In this document: one piece after another, positions 14,548-25,607 of the stretch
Position numbering within the stretch: position 1 is the first letter of the stretch
How the letters are laid out: every line of letters starts with the position of its first letter
Assembly (NCBI GenBank): GCA_036365455.1
Contig: JAWQUS010000004.1
Span: 751,501-815,500 of the forward strand
DNA: 64,000 nucleotides
From: Macrosoma leucophasiata
Lineage: Eukaryota; Arthropoda; Insecta; Lepidoptera; Hedylidae
Reading direction: 5' to 3'
Notes under the pieces: generated by a model
What the model was told of the DNA's origin: nothing
Seen by the model: only the letters and a program-made list of their open reading frames with translations
Databases searched by the model: none
Position numbers and translations under genes: made by a program

Positions 14548-14877
14548 AAAGGAGACGTTCCAAAATGTATGGAGCTTGGGCCCGCACCATGTACACTATG
14601 TTGAGAGATGAAGCATAAAATACTAAATCATTTTCAGCTATTCAAATCGTTTATTAAATCTTCAATTAATTGTCGTAAGTATGTTTCGAAAACAAGAATG
14701 TCATAGTAGCAATATGGCAACACATTCCTGTCATACAAAAATTAGGTAAAATAAATATTTCTGACAAAAAACAACGATTCAAATTATTTTTTGAGTATTT
14801 TTCCATGATTCTGCGTATTTTTCTCTAACTTTTGATATAGTGTACAAGGTGCGGGCCCAACGTGGAACTTCTCCTTT
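14548..14877. mobile_element. Rep-B, about 330-bp TIR element
   Basis: The left end aaaggagacgttccaaaatg and the right end (reverse complement aaaggagaagttccacgttg) form imperfect terminal inverted repeats followed by a shared gggcccgcacc block. A second copy in opposite orientation is at 38309-38641, and partial copies are at about 33284-33440 and 35148-35212. The right end encodes, on the minus strand, a conserved peptide tail; see the finding at 14779. Confidence 0.7.
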
Positions 14878-15297
14878 GAAGATTTCTTTTCCTCTTTTAC
14901 TAATGCCTCGAAATGTGTATAAAAATAGTAAAACAACAAATAATAAAATAAGACTATTTGTTAATAGAGAACTTTCTCCGTAAATTATTATTTGTTGCCA
15001 GATAGGCACAATAGTATGCCAATAACTGATATTAGTATCAGATATATAGAAAAACAATAACACCTGTTTTATATATTCTCAATAGCATTTCGAGACGTTG
15101 GTGTGTAAAAGCTGTTTATGGTATTCGTTTCCTAAAAGTGCAGTGGATATTATTATTATCCTTAAATTAAATCCATGCCAGACCAACATTTTTTTAAAAC
15201 TGTTTTGGTCCATTTTAAATAACGATACAAAATCCAAAGATAAATTATTAACTACGGCATAATTTAATCTTTTTAAATATTTGTTTTCAATTAACAT
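14779..15297 (-). pseudogene. unrecognised ORF pair in one frame, possible broken membrane protein
   Basis: Two minus-strand ORFs (15297-15079 and 15063-14779) lie in the same frame, separated by a single TGA and a few codons. Read together they give about 173 codons. The second half has a strongly hydrophobic stretch (LILLFVVLLFLYTF), a likely membrane helix. The last 33 codons come from the right end of the Rep-B element. I do not recognise the protein. It may be a pseudogene, part of a larger autonomous Rep-B relative, or chance. Confidence 0.3.
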
Positions 15298-15589
15298 GAT
15301 ACCATTCTCATTTTTTTTTAGATGACGCTTCGGTATTCATAAAAAAAAACATTCTTTTCAAACACAAACAAAGCTTAGGAAACTGAAACTTATAACAGTT
15401 TTGTTCCGGTTACCGCTATATATTACAAGTAATATTCTAAGTAATGACCTACTAACAAAACTAGTCATGTGCCCCCCTGTGGCGTGAGATAGTAACCGAT
15501 AATAGCACGATGTGTTTTTAAAGATTTTCATTCATTTCATCCAATTTCTATCCGTCCTAAGCGAGTAGTTCAAAAGAGGTTTTTATGTC

Positions 15590-15738
15590 ATGAAGTGGCA
15601 AAGCATACAGTTCACATTGATGGTAAGAGAATACTGTAGCATAGGCTAATAGTAACATCTACATAAAAACCAGAGGTTTCAGTGTTGCTATTCTTGAGGT
15701 CTAAGTAAGTAAGACGTCTGTGCCAGAAATTACCGTAC
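15590..15738 (+). repeat. Rep-A copy (partial, diverged)
   Basis: gaagtggcaaagcatacagt at the left and tctgtgccagaaattaccgt at the right match the family. It lies just upstream of the BEL/Pao insertion. Confidence 0.55.
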
Positions 15739-15797
15739 TTAATCCCAGAATCCATAATTTAACAACAATTATATTAATTCATAGGTTTTTCAATGGC

Positions 15798-16203
15798 TGT
15801 ATTGTGAGGGCCCGGTTTCACTCGGTTGGCGTCTCACAAACAGGGACTCCCACAAGGGAGAACGGTCTAATAGGTCGTCTGACTAACCTGCGGTTCCAGC
15901 TTTCGGCATTTATGTTGTCTTGATCCTGTGGTCTTCGAGTTCTTTCTTGGTTTTCACTCCCGGCCGGGGTGTCGAGTCACGGGTGGCCCTGGACCAGCCA
16001 CAAAACGCGCGCGTTCGGGATCACGAATTTCAAGCGTCTCGTTTCCCGTTGCAAGTTCGATTCGCTACAGGTAGTGGCGAGTGGTGACGTCAGTGACGTC
16101 TTGTCAGAATCGACCAATGACCGTGAAGAGTGCCAAGGAGTGCCAACCTAAGTGTAAGCTTGAGAATTGTATACCAACTTTGAAATAATATGATGACGGT
16201 ACA
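15798..16203 (-). repeat. 3' LTR of the BEL/Pao element
   Basis: 406 bp, same sequence as the right LTR at an offset of 6209. The adjoining minus-strand sequence just inside the element is purine-rich (GGTGGGCGGAAA at about 16204-16215) and is the likely polypurine tract for plus-strand priming. Confidence 0.9.
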
Positions 16204-16308
16204 TTTCCGCCCACCAAAATACGTTATAGGTATTTTCTAAAACTAGCGAATAACTAACCTACGAAAAGACTTAATTACGACTAAAGCTAATAATTAACGA
16301 GTTACGGA

Positions 16309-19300
16309 TTAATCTAGGTTAGGTAACGGACATAGCTTAGCCAATGGTCGAGTTAAGCACGAACCATCGACTGTACGAACCGTTGCGATACGAACTATTC
16401 CGTCCGGACTAGGGTGCAATTTCTCGACCCGAGCCAGAGGCCAATGTAACGGAAGAGAAGTTTCGGTTTTCAGAATTACCACGGATCCCACGATTAGCGG
16501 CTTAGAATGTTTAGTCCACTTTGCCCGTTGAGTCAAAGTATGGAGGTATTCGCACTTCCAACGATTCCAAAAATCCTGTTGGAAACGTTGAATGAGCTGC
16601 CAACGACTAAGTCGATTAATATTAACTGACGTTAAGTCCTCATCGGGAACGGTAGTTAGAGGCTCCAAGGTTAAGAAATGGCCCGGTGTCAGTACAACCA
16701 AGTCATTGGGGTCTGAACTCAACGGACAAAGGGGTCGCGAATTGAGTATCGCCTCAATTTGCACGAAGACCGTACTTAGTTCTTCGAACGTTAAGACTTG
16801 ATCACCGATAATTCGATAAAGGTGCGATTTTACTGCTTTAATTTGAATTTCCCAAACTCCTCCAAAGTGAGGACTCGAAGGCGGGTTAAAACGAAACTCA
16901 ATCAGTTCGGTTTGAGCGGCAGATTGCATGAAAGACTGAAGCTGATTATTCGCGCCTACGTAATTTGTACCGCAATCGGATTGGATGACGTTGACCCTAC
17001 CGCGACGACCGACAAATCTACGAAGAGCGGCAAGGAATGCGTCCGATGAAAGATCCGAAACAGTTTCGAGATGCACTGCTTTGGTACTTAAGCATACGAA
17101 CAAACAGAGATAAGCCTTACCGATTTTCGCACCGCGATGTTTTGCGAGTTTGATGCGGAAAGGACCACCGTAATCCGTTCCCACAACAGAAAAAGGCTTA
17201 ACCTGATTGACGCGAGTAGCAGGTAGATCGCTCATAAACGGTTCAAGAGGAGTCGGGTTCGTTTTATAGCACTGAACACACTTCGAAAGGCAATGACGAA
17301 TTGCCCGTTTGGGTGAAAGGATCCAAAATTGTTGTGTTAGAAGGTATTGCATCGTGTTAACGCCAGCGTGACAATTTTCACGATGAAACGCTTCGATGAT
17401 TAAATAGGTAAGCTTCGATTCGCGAGGGAGCAGAGCGGGGTGTTTATGCTCAAATTCGAGCCCCGATCTGGCCAATCGGCCACCCACCCTGAGAGTTCCC
17501 TTAGCGTCGAGAAACGGATTTAACTTACGCATTTGTTTCGAAAGAAGAGTATTGTCTAGCGAGTGACTTATCTCTGATGCAAAATGATGTGATTGAACGT
17601 ACCTCACAATAATCATAAGGGCATTATGTAGTTCTACCCGAGTCGATATGGGATCAGAACAGCGAGTGCGTTTACAACGAATGAATGCAATGAATTTTAT
17701 CCATACACACAAAAGGCGTTGGATTTTACGAATCGACGAACAGCGATCCAACAGAGTGTCTATAAACGGACTAGGAACGTCACCATGAGTAAGGAACGAG
17801 CGAGGAGCCTTTTCTTCTGCAGCTAGAATGTCTGAGTCTGGAATACCATCAGAACTTGGCCAAGATGAAAGCGGTTGAGTGAGCCACGACGGACCCGCCC
17901 ACCATAAGCGATTAGTGACAAGAGCTGATGGAAGCTGTCCACGGGAGACTACATCCGCTGGATTATCCTCAGAGGCCACGTGACCCCTTTGAGCCCCAGG
18001 GATGACATCAAGAATGTGCCCTACGCGATTCGCAACGAAAGTCTTCCAACGTGAAGGGTGAGAGCGAAGCCACGCAAGCACAACGGTAGAATCAGACCAC
18101 GCGAAAAGACCACTGCATGGAAGAACAGGTGAGTATATGTCCTTTACGAATTTCAGTATGTTTGATTGGAGTTTGGGACCGACGAGCAGAGTGTCGTTTA
18201 ACGATACGCCCCTAGCATCTTTAGCTGAAGCGTTAAACACCACACGGAGTTTCGTTGTGGCGGACTCGGGACGCAGAATGCAGTGATGAGGGATGTAATA
18301 CTTTCCCTCTGTAAGTTTGTTTACAGGGACAAGACTCATGTGACCACTATCGAGATAGTCTTTCATGAAGTCGTTGTACTGGTGATGCAACTCTGGATTT
18401 CTCCTAAGTTTTCGTTCGATTGAGTGAAAAAAACGCAAAGCGATGTCACGAGATCCAGGAAAAGAACGATCCTGCTCTTCTTCCTTGAAAGGCAGACTGA
18501 CCACGTATCTGCCAACCGAATCACGGGTATGATGAGTTGCGAAGATTTCTTCACAGCGAGTTTCCTCAGGGGTTAGATGTCGAGGTGACGGAAATGATTC
18601 CAACTCCCAGAAGCGCTTGACTTCCTCATGAAGCAGATCATCGTCTTGGCTGAAAAACGATTGAACTTCGTCCTGACAGCCGGCACCACCCAGTAAGAGC
18701 CAGCCAAACACTGAATTCAGAGCTGAGGGTTGATTTGGACCTCCATCCACACGGCCAGGAAGGAGAAGAGAAGTAAACACCTCAGCGCCGAGAAGCAGAT
18801 CTACAGAACCAGGCTTGTCGAAGTTAGGGTCAGCCAAGGCGAGATCCTTGATATGATGCCACGACGATTTATTAATACGAGTTGAAGGTATCCTACCACA
18901 AATGCTAGGCAACGTGAGCGCGTCGATAGAAAAGAGGCTGTTGCTGTTAGCACCAACCTCAAGGCGAACTGCACCTGATATAGACGAAGATGCTTGTCCC
19001 AAACCACGAACACGACGAGAAGTAAGTGTGCGGGCGACACCTAAGATGGTGGCAGCACGTTCACTGATGAAGTGAGCCTGGCTACCCGAATCTATGAGAG
19101 CACGAAAAGATTGGAAGTTGCCTGAGGAATCACGAAGTTGCACAGTGGCTGTTGATAACAGCACCACAGAATTATCACCTATGCTCGTAAGTACTCTTAC
19201 AGGTTGCTCTGGACTACTGCTCGAATCGGCTTGACTTGATGAAGCAGATAAATTAGCATCATCATCTTGATGAAGCAGGGTGTGATGACGTTGACGACAC

Positions 19301-20607
19301 TTTTGGCAACTAAAAAATGATCTACAATTCTTTAAACTGTGCGAAGGTTTTAAGCAGTTGAAACACCAACGGTTGGTTTTAGCGAATTCAATCCGTTCCG
19401 CAACAGAAAGCTTTGTGAACCGTTCACAATAACTGATCGAATGATTTTCTGAACAGAAGGAGCACTTGACAATTGGTGTTGTGACTGATGCTTCAGATGC
19501 CGTAATCGTTCGAATTTTAGGTTTATCAGCAGTAGATTTAGTGTTGCTAGTGCTGGAAAGGAATACCGTAGTCGGTTTCGATTTAAACGATTTATTACTT
19601 GGTGGTATTTTAGGTATAGATTTATCGTGTGCACGGTTGGAGTGACTACGCTCTTGTGACAAAAAATGTGTATCTCGAACAAGGGCCTCGCATCTCATAT
19701 TTAAAAATTTATACAAATCTTTAAATTCGGGAAGTTCGGCAGTTGAATGACTTCGTTCAAATGCACAGCGAGTCTTAGAATCGAGTTTCGATAATATGTG
19801 ATAACACAGAATAAAGCTCCACTGATCCGTAGGTAAATCAAGACTTTTCAAAATATTTAAATTTTCACTAATTAAATCAAGTACACGACGGAATTCTGAA
19901 GGAGAACTCGATTTAAAATTAATATTTAATATTTCTTTCCAGCACGTAAAAGCCAACTCACGCTTATCACGATACCTAGTGAGCAAGGCTTGGTAGGCTT
20001 CGCTATAGAAAGTACCCTTAACTGGGTACGTACGAATAAGACCAAGTGCGTCACCTGACAAACTTGATATAAGATAATGCATACGTTCAGTGTCTGACAA
20101 TGTTTCGTTATTATGGATCAACGAATTAAAAACATCATAGAATTCAGGCCACTCCTTAATAGCTCCTGAAAACGTTGGAATTTTGATTTTTGGTAATTTA
20201 ACATTACAGACGCTCGAGCGATCACGTTCAGTACGTTGTTCGTCGTTACTAGGAATAAGTTCCCTATAAATAGTAGCAATTTTAATGTAAATGTCATCAA
20301 ATTGTTCGCGTATTAAATCTTCTTTCTCTTCCGATGTGCCATCAATAATGCCAAGAATGTCCGTATGAGCCTGCTCAAAACTTTCACAAAGTCGCGGCAT
20401 GACAGCATGATGAGAAAGAAACGTGTTCAGAAGAGATCTATCATCTTGAGCTAGCTCAGCTGCCTCCAAAGTTTTTTCAAGACGTCGCAGAGCTAGTGTA
20501 CGCTTCCTCCGTAAAACCGGTAAGTCTTGCATAGTTAATTCGGAAGTAGCATGTGAGCCACGCCTCGATGTTGTGTCGTGCTTAGAACGTCGCCGAGTTG
20601 CGTACAT
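16309..20607 (-). CDS. BEL/Pao Gag-Pol polyprotein lacking the RT core, 1432 aa
   Basis: The ORF is unbroken from ATG at 20607 to a stop at 16309. In order: a coiled Gag region (about 1-370); zinc-knuckle Cys/His boxes (CSFCSENHSISYC, CFNCLKPSHSLKNC, CQKCRQRHH; about 385-450); an aspartic protease with ALIDSGSQAHFI near residue 502; the N-terminal edge of the reverse transcriptase (LRVVFNASAKDARGVSLND) up to about residue 815; then a direct jump to RNase H-side sequence (LFAWSDSTVVLAWL); an HHCC integrase zinc site at about 1080-1115; and a DDE integrase core with GTDYGGPF (about 1144), QSDCGTNYVG and GGVWE. No YVDD-type box occurs anywhere. BEL/Pao polyproteins are usually longer by roughly 300 residues, which matches the missing RT palm and fingers. 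The deletion is in frame. Confidence 0.92.
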   Translation of the reverse strand: MYATRRRSKHDTTSRRGSHATSELTMQDLPVLRRKRTLALRRLEKTLEAAELAQDDRSLLNTFLSHHAVMPRLCESFEQAHTDILGIIDGTSEEKEDLIREQFDDIYIKIATIYRELIPSNDEQRTERDRSSVCNVKLPKIKIPTFSGAIKEWPEFYDVFNSLIHNNETLSDTERMHYLISSLSGDALGLIRTYPVKGTFYSEAYQALLTRYRDKRELAFTCWKEILNINFKSSSPSEFRRVLDLISENLNILKSLDLPTDQWSFILCYHILSKLDSKTRCAFERSHSTAELPEFKDLYKFLNMRCEALVRDTHFLSQERSHSNRAHDKSIPKIPPSNKSFKSKPTTVFLSSTSNTKSTADKPKIRTITASEASVTTPIVKCSFCSENHSISYCERFTKLSVAERIEFAKTNRWCFNCLKPSHSLKNCRSFFSCQKCRQRHHTLLHQDDDANLSASSSQADSSSSPEQPVRVLTSIGDNSVVLLSTATVQLRDSSGNFQSFRALIDSGSQAHFISERAATILGVARTLTSRRVRGLGQASSSISGAVRLEVGANSNSLFSIDALTLPSICGRIPSTRINKSSWHHIKDLALADPNFDKPGSVDLLLGAEVFTSLLLPGRVDGGPNQPSALNSVFGWLLLGGAGCQDEVQSFFSQDDDLLHEEVKRFWELESFPSPRHLTPEETRCEEIFATHHTRDSVGRYVVSLPFKEEEQDRSFPGSRDIALRFFHSIERKLRRNPELHHQYNDFMKDYLDSGHMSLVPVNKLTEGKYYIPHHCILRPESATTKLRVVFNASAKDARGVSLNDTLLVGPKLQSNILKFVKDIYSPVLPCSGLFAWSDSTVVLAWLRSHPSRWKTFVANRVGHILDVIPGAQRGHVASEDNPADVVSRGQLPSALVTNRLWWAGPSWLTQPLSSWPSSDGIPDSDILAAEEKAPRSFLTHGDVPSPFIDTLLDRCSSIRKIQRLLCVWIKFIAFIRCKRTRCSDPISTRVELHNALMIIVRYVQSHHFASEISHSLDNTLLSKQMRKLNPFLDAKGTLRVGGRLARSGLEFEHKHPALLPRESKLTYLIIEAFHRENCHAGVNTMQYLLTQQFWILSPKRAIRHCLSKCVQCYKTNPTPLEPFMSDLPATRVNQVKPFSVVGTDYGGPFRIKLAKHRGAKIGKAYLCLFVCLSTKAVHLETVSDLSSDAFLAALRRFVGRRGRVNVIQSDCGTNYVGANNQLQSFMQSAAQTELIEFRFNPPSSPHFGGVWEIQIKAVKSHLYRIIGDQVLTFEELSTVFVQIEAILNSRPLCPLSSDPNDLVVLTPGHFLTLEPLTTVPDEDLTSVNINRLSRWQLIQRFQQDFWNRWKCEYLHTLTQRAKWTKHSKPLIVGSVVILKTETSLPLHWPLARVEKLHPSPDGIVRIATVRTVDGSCLTRPLAKLCPLPNLD

Positions 20608-22006
20608 CGTTGTGAGAGACTAGTACAAACGAAATACGACAAAGCAGTGTACACAAGCTACGGCTTAGCACGCGCAATGCTAAAAAACGTGAAAAATAAT
20701 TTAATTAAAAGAATTGAAGAACCATTTATCTATTAAAACGATTTAGTGTTACGATATCCCGCGAGTCAGGTTCCCAACCGAACTCGTCCTCTTATAATTA
20801 CGAGGGGATGTGGAACTATACGAGAATAATTAAAAGTTAAACAATAGAATACCTAATTAAACGATATGTAGGTATAGCACGGTCCAGTTTTTACGAGAGC
20901 GATCGAGCACTATTATTATAATAATAATGGTGCTTCACGATAGGTACCTATCACTTTAGAGTACCTAATGAGCTAAGTTACGTAAACACGATTGTTATTG
21001 TTTGCAGTTGAATAATTTCGCTTATGGTAAGTCACTCGATGAATAGGACGTCAGAATTATTTACGAGCCATTTATAATAGGTAAGTAAATTACGATAAAA
21101 AACGACCTAACTACGATAGTTGCATACTTACCTACCTACACCACTAAAAAGAATCAGATAAACAAGTGCGAGAACCAGCGATGTTATACCGCGATATAAA
21201 TAGAATGTATAAACAACGCTAGGCAACGATAAATTGCAACTTGAATACCTATCCACTTTTACATAGTGTAGGTCTATGAGATAAGCGACGAATTTTAGGT
21301 ACCTACGTAATTAAGGCAAACCTGTGTCAACAAACAACAATAGAATGCTGCTCCTCTTTACGATAGGTTTTTACCAAAGCGAATAAGTGAAAGGCGCAAG
21401 CAATTGTATTATTGTGTTGTACGTAGGTATGTACCTAGGAGCGAAGAACAATTATTTACTTAAAAAAAACTTAAATACGCGTATGATACGATGTTATAAA
21501 CAACAGTTAGACGAATAGGATTTTACCGGGTTTGTGTATATTCACGTAAAACGTACCTACCTATATCCAAACCGCTAAACGTTGAATATTGAAAACGATT
21601 TGTAAACTAGGTAGCTACACACAATAATTATGCCGAACGGAACACTTGGTATTTGCAACGGTTGTACCTTCGGATTACTAGATCACACTAGGTAGGTATG
21701 TTACTCCTGGTGACCTAAAAATTTTTACATAGAAATCGAATTTATTAATTTATTCAGAATCGTTCATTTATAGAAATCGAAATCGAAAAAATATATATAT
21801 ATGGATGCGTAAGATGAGGATATCTTTCCAATGTTAACGATCGATCAACACGTTAATTGAATATAATTGTTACGTGTACAGGGCAGAATCTCCCAACTTT
21901 CCCGAAATTAGGGAGTTCAAAAAAGTCGGTAGGAAGAAAAATTGTACGTGTATGGTTTTACGAAAGTTAATGAAAAATGGATAATTCCCGGGTTTCGGCA
22001 CCAAAA
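20608..22006 (-). other. BEL/Pao 5' leader with tRNA primer site
   Basis: Leader of about 1.4 kb between the 5' LTR and the polyprotein ATG, rich in short AT repeats and gtacctac strings, without a long ORF. Next to the LTR, at about 21986-22003, the minus strand reads TGGTGCCGAAACCCGGGA. This is complementary to the 3' end expected of eukaryotic tRNA-Phe (ending CCCGGGTTTCGGCACCA), so tRNA-Phe is the likely primer. Confidence 0.7.
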
Positions 22007-22412
22007 TGTATTGTGAGGGCCCGGTTTCACTCGGTTGGCGTCTCACAAACAGGGACTCCCACAAGGGAGAACGGTCTAATAGGTCGTCTGACTAACCTGC
22101 GGTTCCAGCTTTCGGCATTTATGTTGTCTTGATCCTGTGGTCTTCGAGTTCTTTCTTGGTTTTCACTCCCGGCCGGGGTGTCGAGTCACGGGTGGCCCTG
22201 GACCAGCCACAAAACGCGCGCGTTCGGGATCACGAATTTCAAGCGTCTCGTTTCCCGTTGCAAGTTCGATTCGCTACAGGTAGTGGCGAGTGGTGACGTC
22301 AGTGACGTCTTGTCAGAATCGACCAATGACCGTGAAGAGTGCCAAGGAGTGCCAACCTAAGTGTAAGCTTGAGAATTGTATACCAACTTTGAAATAATAT
22401 GATGACGGTACA
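22007..22412 (-). repeat. 5' LTR of the BEL/Pao element
   Basis: 406 bp, TG..CA ends, no visible difference from the left LTR. It should hold the promoter for the minus-strand transcript. The short plus-strand ORF found in both LTRs is not a gene. Confidence 0.9.
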
Positions 22413-23160
22413 ATGGCTACAATGTAGGTTTTTAAACGGCTACAGTGTACTTAACATTGTAGCCGTCTAATCTCATTCAATTTTTAAAATGTTCACTGTT
22501 TATATATTTTTCACTGTAACTTGTTTTTTGATTTTTAACATGGTTTTATGGAAACACATCGTGCATAGATATAACTAATTGAGTTTAGCTAAAACAAATA
22601 AACTATAACTGTACATACGAGCGAGTTATTCTAGTCATTAATGTTAAGTTTGTCACATTGTTATTAACTGTATAGTGATTTAATTAAAAATTAATATTAA
22701 ATGTTTTTTTATAATATAAAATGACAAAACACCTTTTGTACTGAATAAACTTTTAATGTAAAAAAAAAACAATGATTCTGAAGAAAAAACACAATTCAAC
22801 AGGAATGTAATAAGAACCAATTAAATATTTAACCAAATTATAATATTTTATTTATAACCATTGTTCGGAAGCCCTACATGTGTGCTATTAAGGGTCATCG
22901 TTTACTGCCATAGAACTGTTCTGATATAGCCAATACCTTTACCTATTATTCTGATTTTCAATACAAAACTAAATTATCTCTGGTAGCCCCTGACCGGGAA
23001 TCGAGGTTTAGCCGGGCAGTAGCAGTAGTGAAATTAACATCACTTCAATAGTCCCGTTTGGAATGATTGATTGTTTTTATACAAGTTGATGGTGAGTAAA
23101 GAATAATCCAGACATCTCACATTATAAAACTATATTGCTCTTAATAACGTAACAACTTCA
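22413..23160. other. AT-rich intergenic stretch
   Basis: No gene seen. It starts with the BEL/Pao target duplication, followed by an imperfect inverted repeat around gctacaatg..cattgtagc (about 22416-22468). A fragment of the tRNA-headed SINE-D (cccctgaccgggaatcgagg) lies at about 22985-23030. Confidence 0.4.
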
Positions 23161-23164
23161 CGCT

Positions 23165-23458
23165 TGTAATCCCCGAAGGGGTAGGCAGAGGTAAATGCAT
23201 TAATTCAAGCATACATGCAAACACCCACGATTCGCCGGTTACGTTTTGGCTCATGTAACAGGTGGCGAGCCTGTTGACATCTCCGGGCACATTACCAAAC
23301 TTCGAGGTACTGGGAAATTTCCAGAAAATGGAAAAATCCCAATAGAACCAGAGGTAAAGGACTTTACATCATTATCTCTGATAACCCCTACCCGGGAATC
23401 GAACCCAGGACCTCAGCGTAGTAGTAGTGGCCTGCTACCACTAGGCTACCGAGGCAGA
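23165..23458 (-). repeat. SINE-D, tRNA-derived SINE (near full length)
   Basis: The minus strand begins CTGCCTCGGTAGCCTAGTGG, which holds an RNA polymerase III box A, and continues to box B GGTTCGATTCC. A body follows with ttccagaaaatgg, the aggtggcgagcctg segment and a tail near the word cctctgcctaccccttcggg. A second copy is at 32800-32972, and body fragments are at about 32396-32560, 44085-44200, 46105-46215 and 37830-37930. Confidence 0.75.
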
Positions 23459-23524
23459 TATTTTTGCTTTTAATGAGGCTACGAATACGCATTACTAATA
23501 CACATTGACGTGACGACCGCTTCG

Positions 23525-23660
23525 TGAGGGGGGGGGGGGGGGGGTGTTGGAGCCTATAGACACCCACACAAAGACCAGAGGTCAAATTGTAGATGCGTTG
23601 CCACCCCTAAAACCTTAGTTATTGTGTCTCTGCGATAGTTATTACGGGGCCATACAAAGC
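23525..23660 (+). repeat. poly-G run and Rep-A fragment
   Basis: A run of about 18 G residues at 23527-23544 is followed by a Rep-A fragment (cctatagacacccacacaaa to tagttattacggggcca). Confidence 0.6.
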
Positions 23661-25249
23661 TCCAAGATATTTGTTTAGGATTTGTATGTGTTGTGTGTGT
23701 ACAACAGCATCCACGACAGGTCTATGCCTAGTGTGGGCATAAGTGTCTCTTATTTATTTATTTACAAACAATGCCAGTAATTGAGAGCTCAGTCAGAGAA
23801 CAGTGCTGTTACAATTTACAAATGTTAAGTATCGGATCCAGTAATAGGGAGTCAGAACAGTGTTGTTACAGTAAAAAGGCAGTAATAAAAGACCCTTACC
23901 CACTTGCATAAAATAATGTACACTTAAAAACAATCACATTTATTGAAACAAACCCAATCAACTTTCTCTAATATTTCGATAAACAATAGAAAATGACAAT
24001 ACAGAAAATCTCAGTCTATAGAGATTTGTTACTATCTATACCAATGGTCTCTAGATTGGTTTAGACTGGAATGGTCATTGTTGTCAAGTGTATTTAGGCC
24101 CGCTATACAAATGTAGAAACAATCACTTAATATTTTATGTAATTTGTAACGGAAGACGAACATATTTTCTATGTGTCTTGATTGAAAAATGTCTCTCCAA
24201 TGTGATTTTATCAGCGATTAAAAAAACTTGTATTGTTAAATATACATTATAATATAGCAACGATACATACAAGTTTATATTTATCATAACAATATAATAT
24301 TATAGAATTGACATGTTTTATTATGTTAAATAGTTGGCAACCCTATTATACATTTTTATATAAATAACAAATTTTAAAATTTTGCAAAACATCTGTCAAC
24401 CAGCGAACAAGTATTATGACAGTAATAATAATCAAAGTGTATACAAATACTAAATAATAATATTCATTAAAAAAGTAACAAGTCATACAAACTTGCCAAC
24501 TATCAAACCATAACTCTACTTATACATATAAATATGAGATATATATTTGTGCAGATAGCATAACAACCAATCACGGATCTATGCACTAACCCAGAACATT
24601 TTATAGAAAAATCACATCACAAGATGAAGGCACTTTAAATATGTATATAAAAAGACCCCAAACTACACTAGTTTGGTATAACAAGTATAAAAAATCATTT
24701 ATTTTTCACTATGAAAATAGTATTTCTTACAATTAACAGCCCATCATTGGGCCAAGATCTTTTACACAACACAGGAACGATTCAAGGAATACAGTGGTAA
24801 CACTAAATAGTGTTTTTGTGATATCAAAATTGTACTGAAAGGTTTCTGTTAGCATTTTAGAAACAGCAACCTTTTAAAGTAAAATAAAAGAAATTATTTT
24901 ACTTTACTACCACTGCGGAAATATTATGTAACCTGCAAATATTTTTTATTTAAGAAGGAACTGGAGACCAGATAGCCAGGAATGTTTACGTGGAATGTTT
25001 ATTATAAGCCAATAGTTTGCTATATGAAGCATCACCGTAAATTCATACGAGTTTATCACATTTCAGTCTTCATAATTAATCACAAATAGCGAAATATATT
25101 AAAAATTTGATAACTATCATCAGTTTGGAACGAATCAATGTTTTAGAATGAACACAAATAAAAATATCAGCAGGTTAGTATGGAAAATTAAAGGAATCAA
25201 TACGGTCGAGGCACGACAATATTTTACAACGCGCATACATTTTTTCGAG
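23661..25249. other. AT-rich flank downstream of transketolase
   Basis: No gene seen. Very AT-rich, with several short degenerate repeats of which 23735-23880 duplicates part of itself (gtcagagaacagtgctgttac / gtcagaacagtgttgttac). Confidence 0.4.
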
Positions 25250-25266
25250 TTTATTATGATTTTATT
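25250..25266 (-). terminator. candidate transketolase polyadenylation signals
   Basis: Two AATAAA hexamers on the minus strand (25250-25255 and 25261-25266) lie 170-185 nt downstream of the transketolase stop codon. Confidence 0.5.
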
Positions 25267-25434
25267 AAAGTCGATCGATCGAGGCAATTAACTTCGTTCC
25301 GTTCCGTTATAAACAATATATTTTTGATAATGTCGTTTCTTTCGAGCCTATTTAAATTTTACACGTTTAAAGTGAAGAAAATGTATGCGCGTACCGTGTA
25401 CCGTGCACCGGGACCCGGGAGCCTAGAGAGAGCC

Positions 25435-25607
25435 CTAGGCCTTGAGCAGCGCCTTGGCGGCGGCCACGATGTGCGGCGCGGAGATGCCGTACTTGTCCAG
25501 CAGGGCCGCCGGCGGGCCCGAGCGCGGCACCTCGCGCACGCACAGGTGCCGCACCACCGCGTCCCGCTCCAGCGCCAGCGCAGAGAGCACCGCTTCACCC
25601 AGCCCAC
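25435..25607 (-). CDS. transketolase exon 14 (stop codon)
   Basis: 173 nt, acceptor AACCGCAG, stop TAG at 25435-25437. Encodes [20 protein letters not shown] and [16 protein letters not shown]. Confidence 0.93.

Larger units (their letters stand above)
15798..22412 (-). mobile_element. full-length BEL/Pao LTR retrotransposon, 6615 bp
   Basis: Two 406-bp LTRs (15798-16203 and 22007-22412) start TG and end CA and appear identical by eye, so the insertion is recent. A 5-bp target duplication, atggc, flanks the element at 15793-15797 and 22413-22417, the size expected of BEL/Pao. Transcription is on the minus strand, so the right LTR is the 5' LTR. A primer binding site and a purine-rich tract lie next to the proper LTRs. 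A single open polyprotein frame occupies 16309-20607, preceded by a 1.4-kb leader. The polyprotein lacks the reverse transcriptase core, so the element is probably non-autonomous. Confidence 0.95.

Noticed and set aside
15969..16151. 60-aa plus ORF, found identically at 22178-22360
   Set aside because: It lies inside the two BEL/Pao LTRs, opposite to the direction of transcription; identity is explained by LTR duplication.
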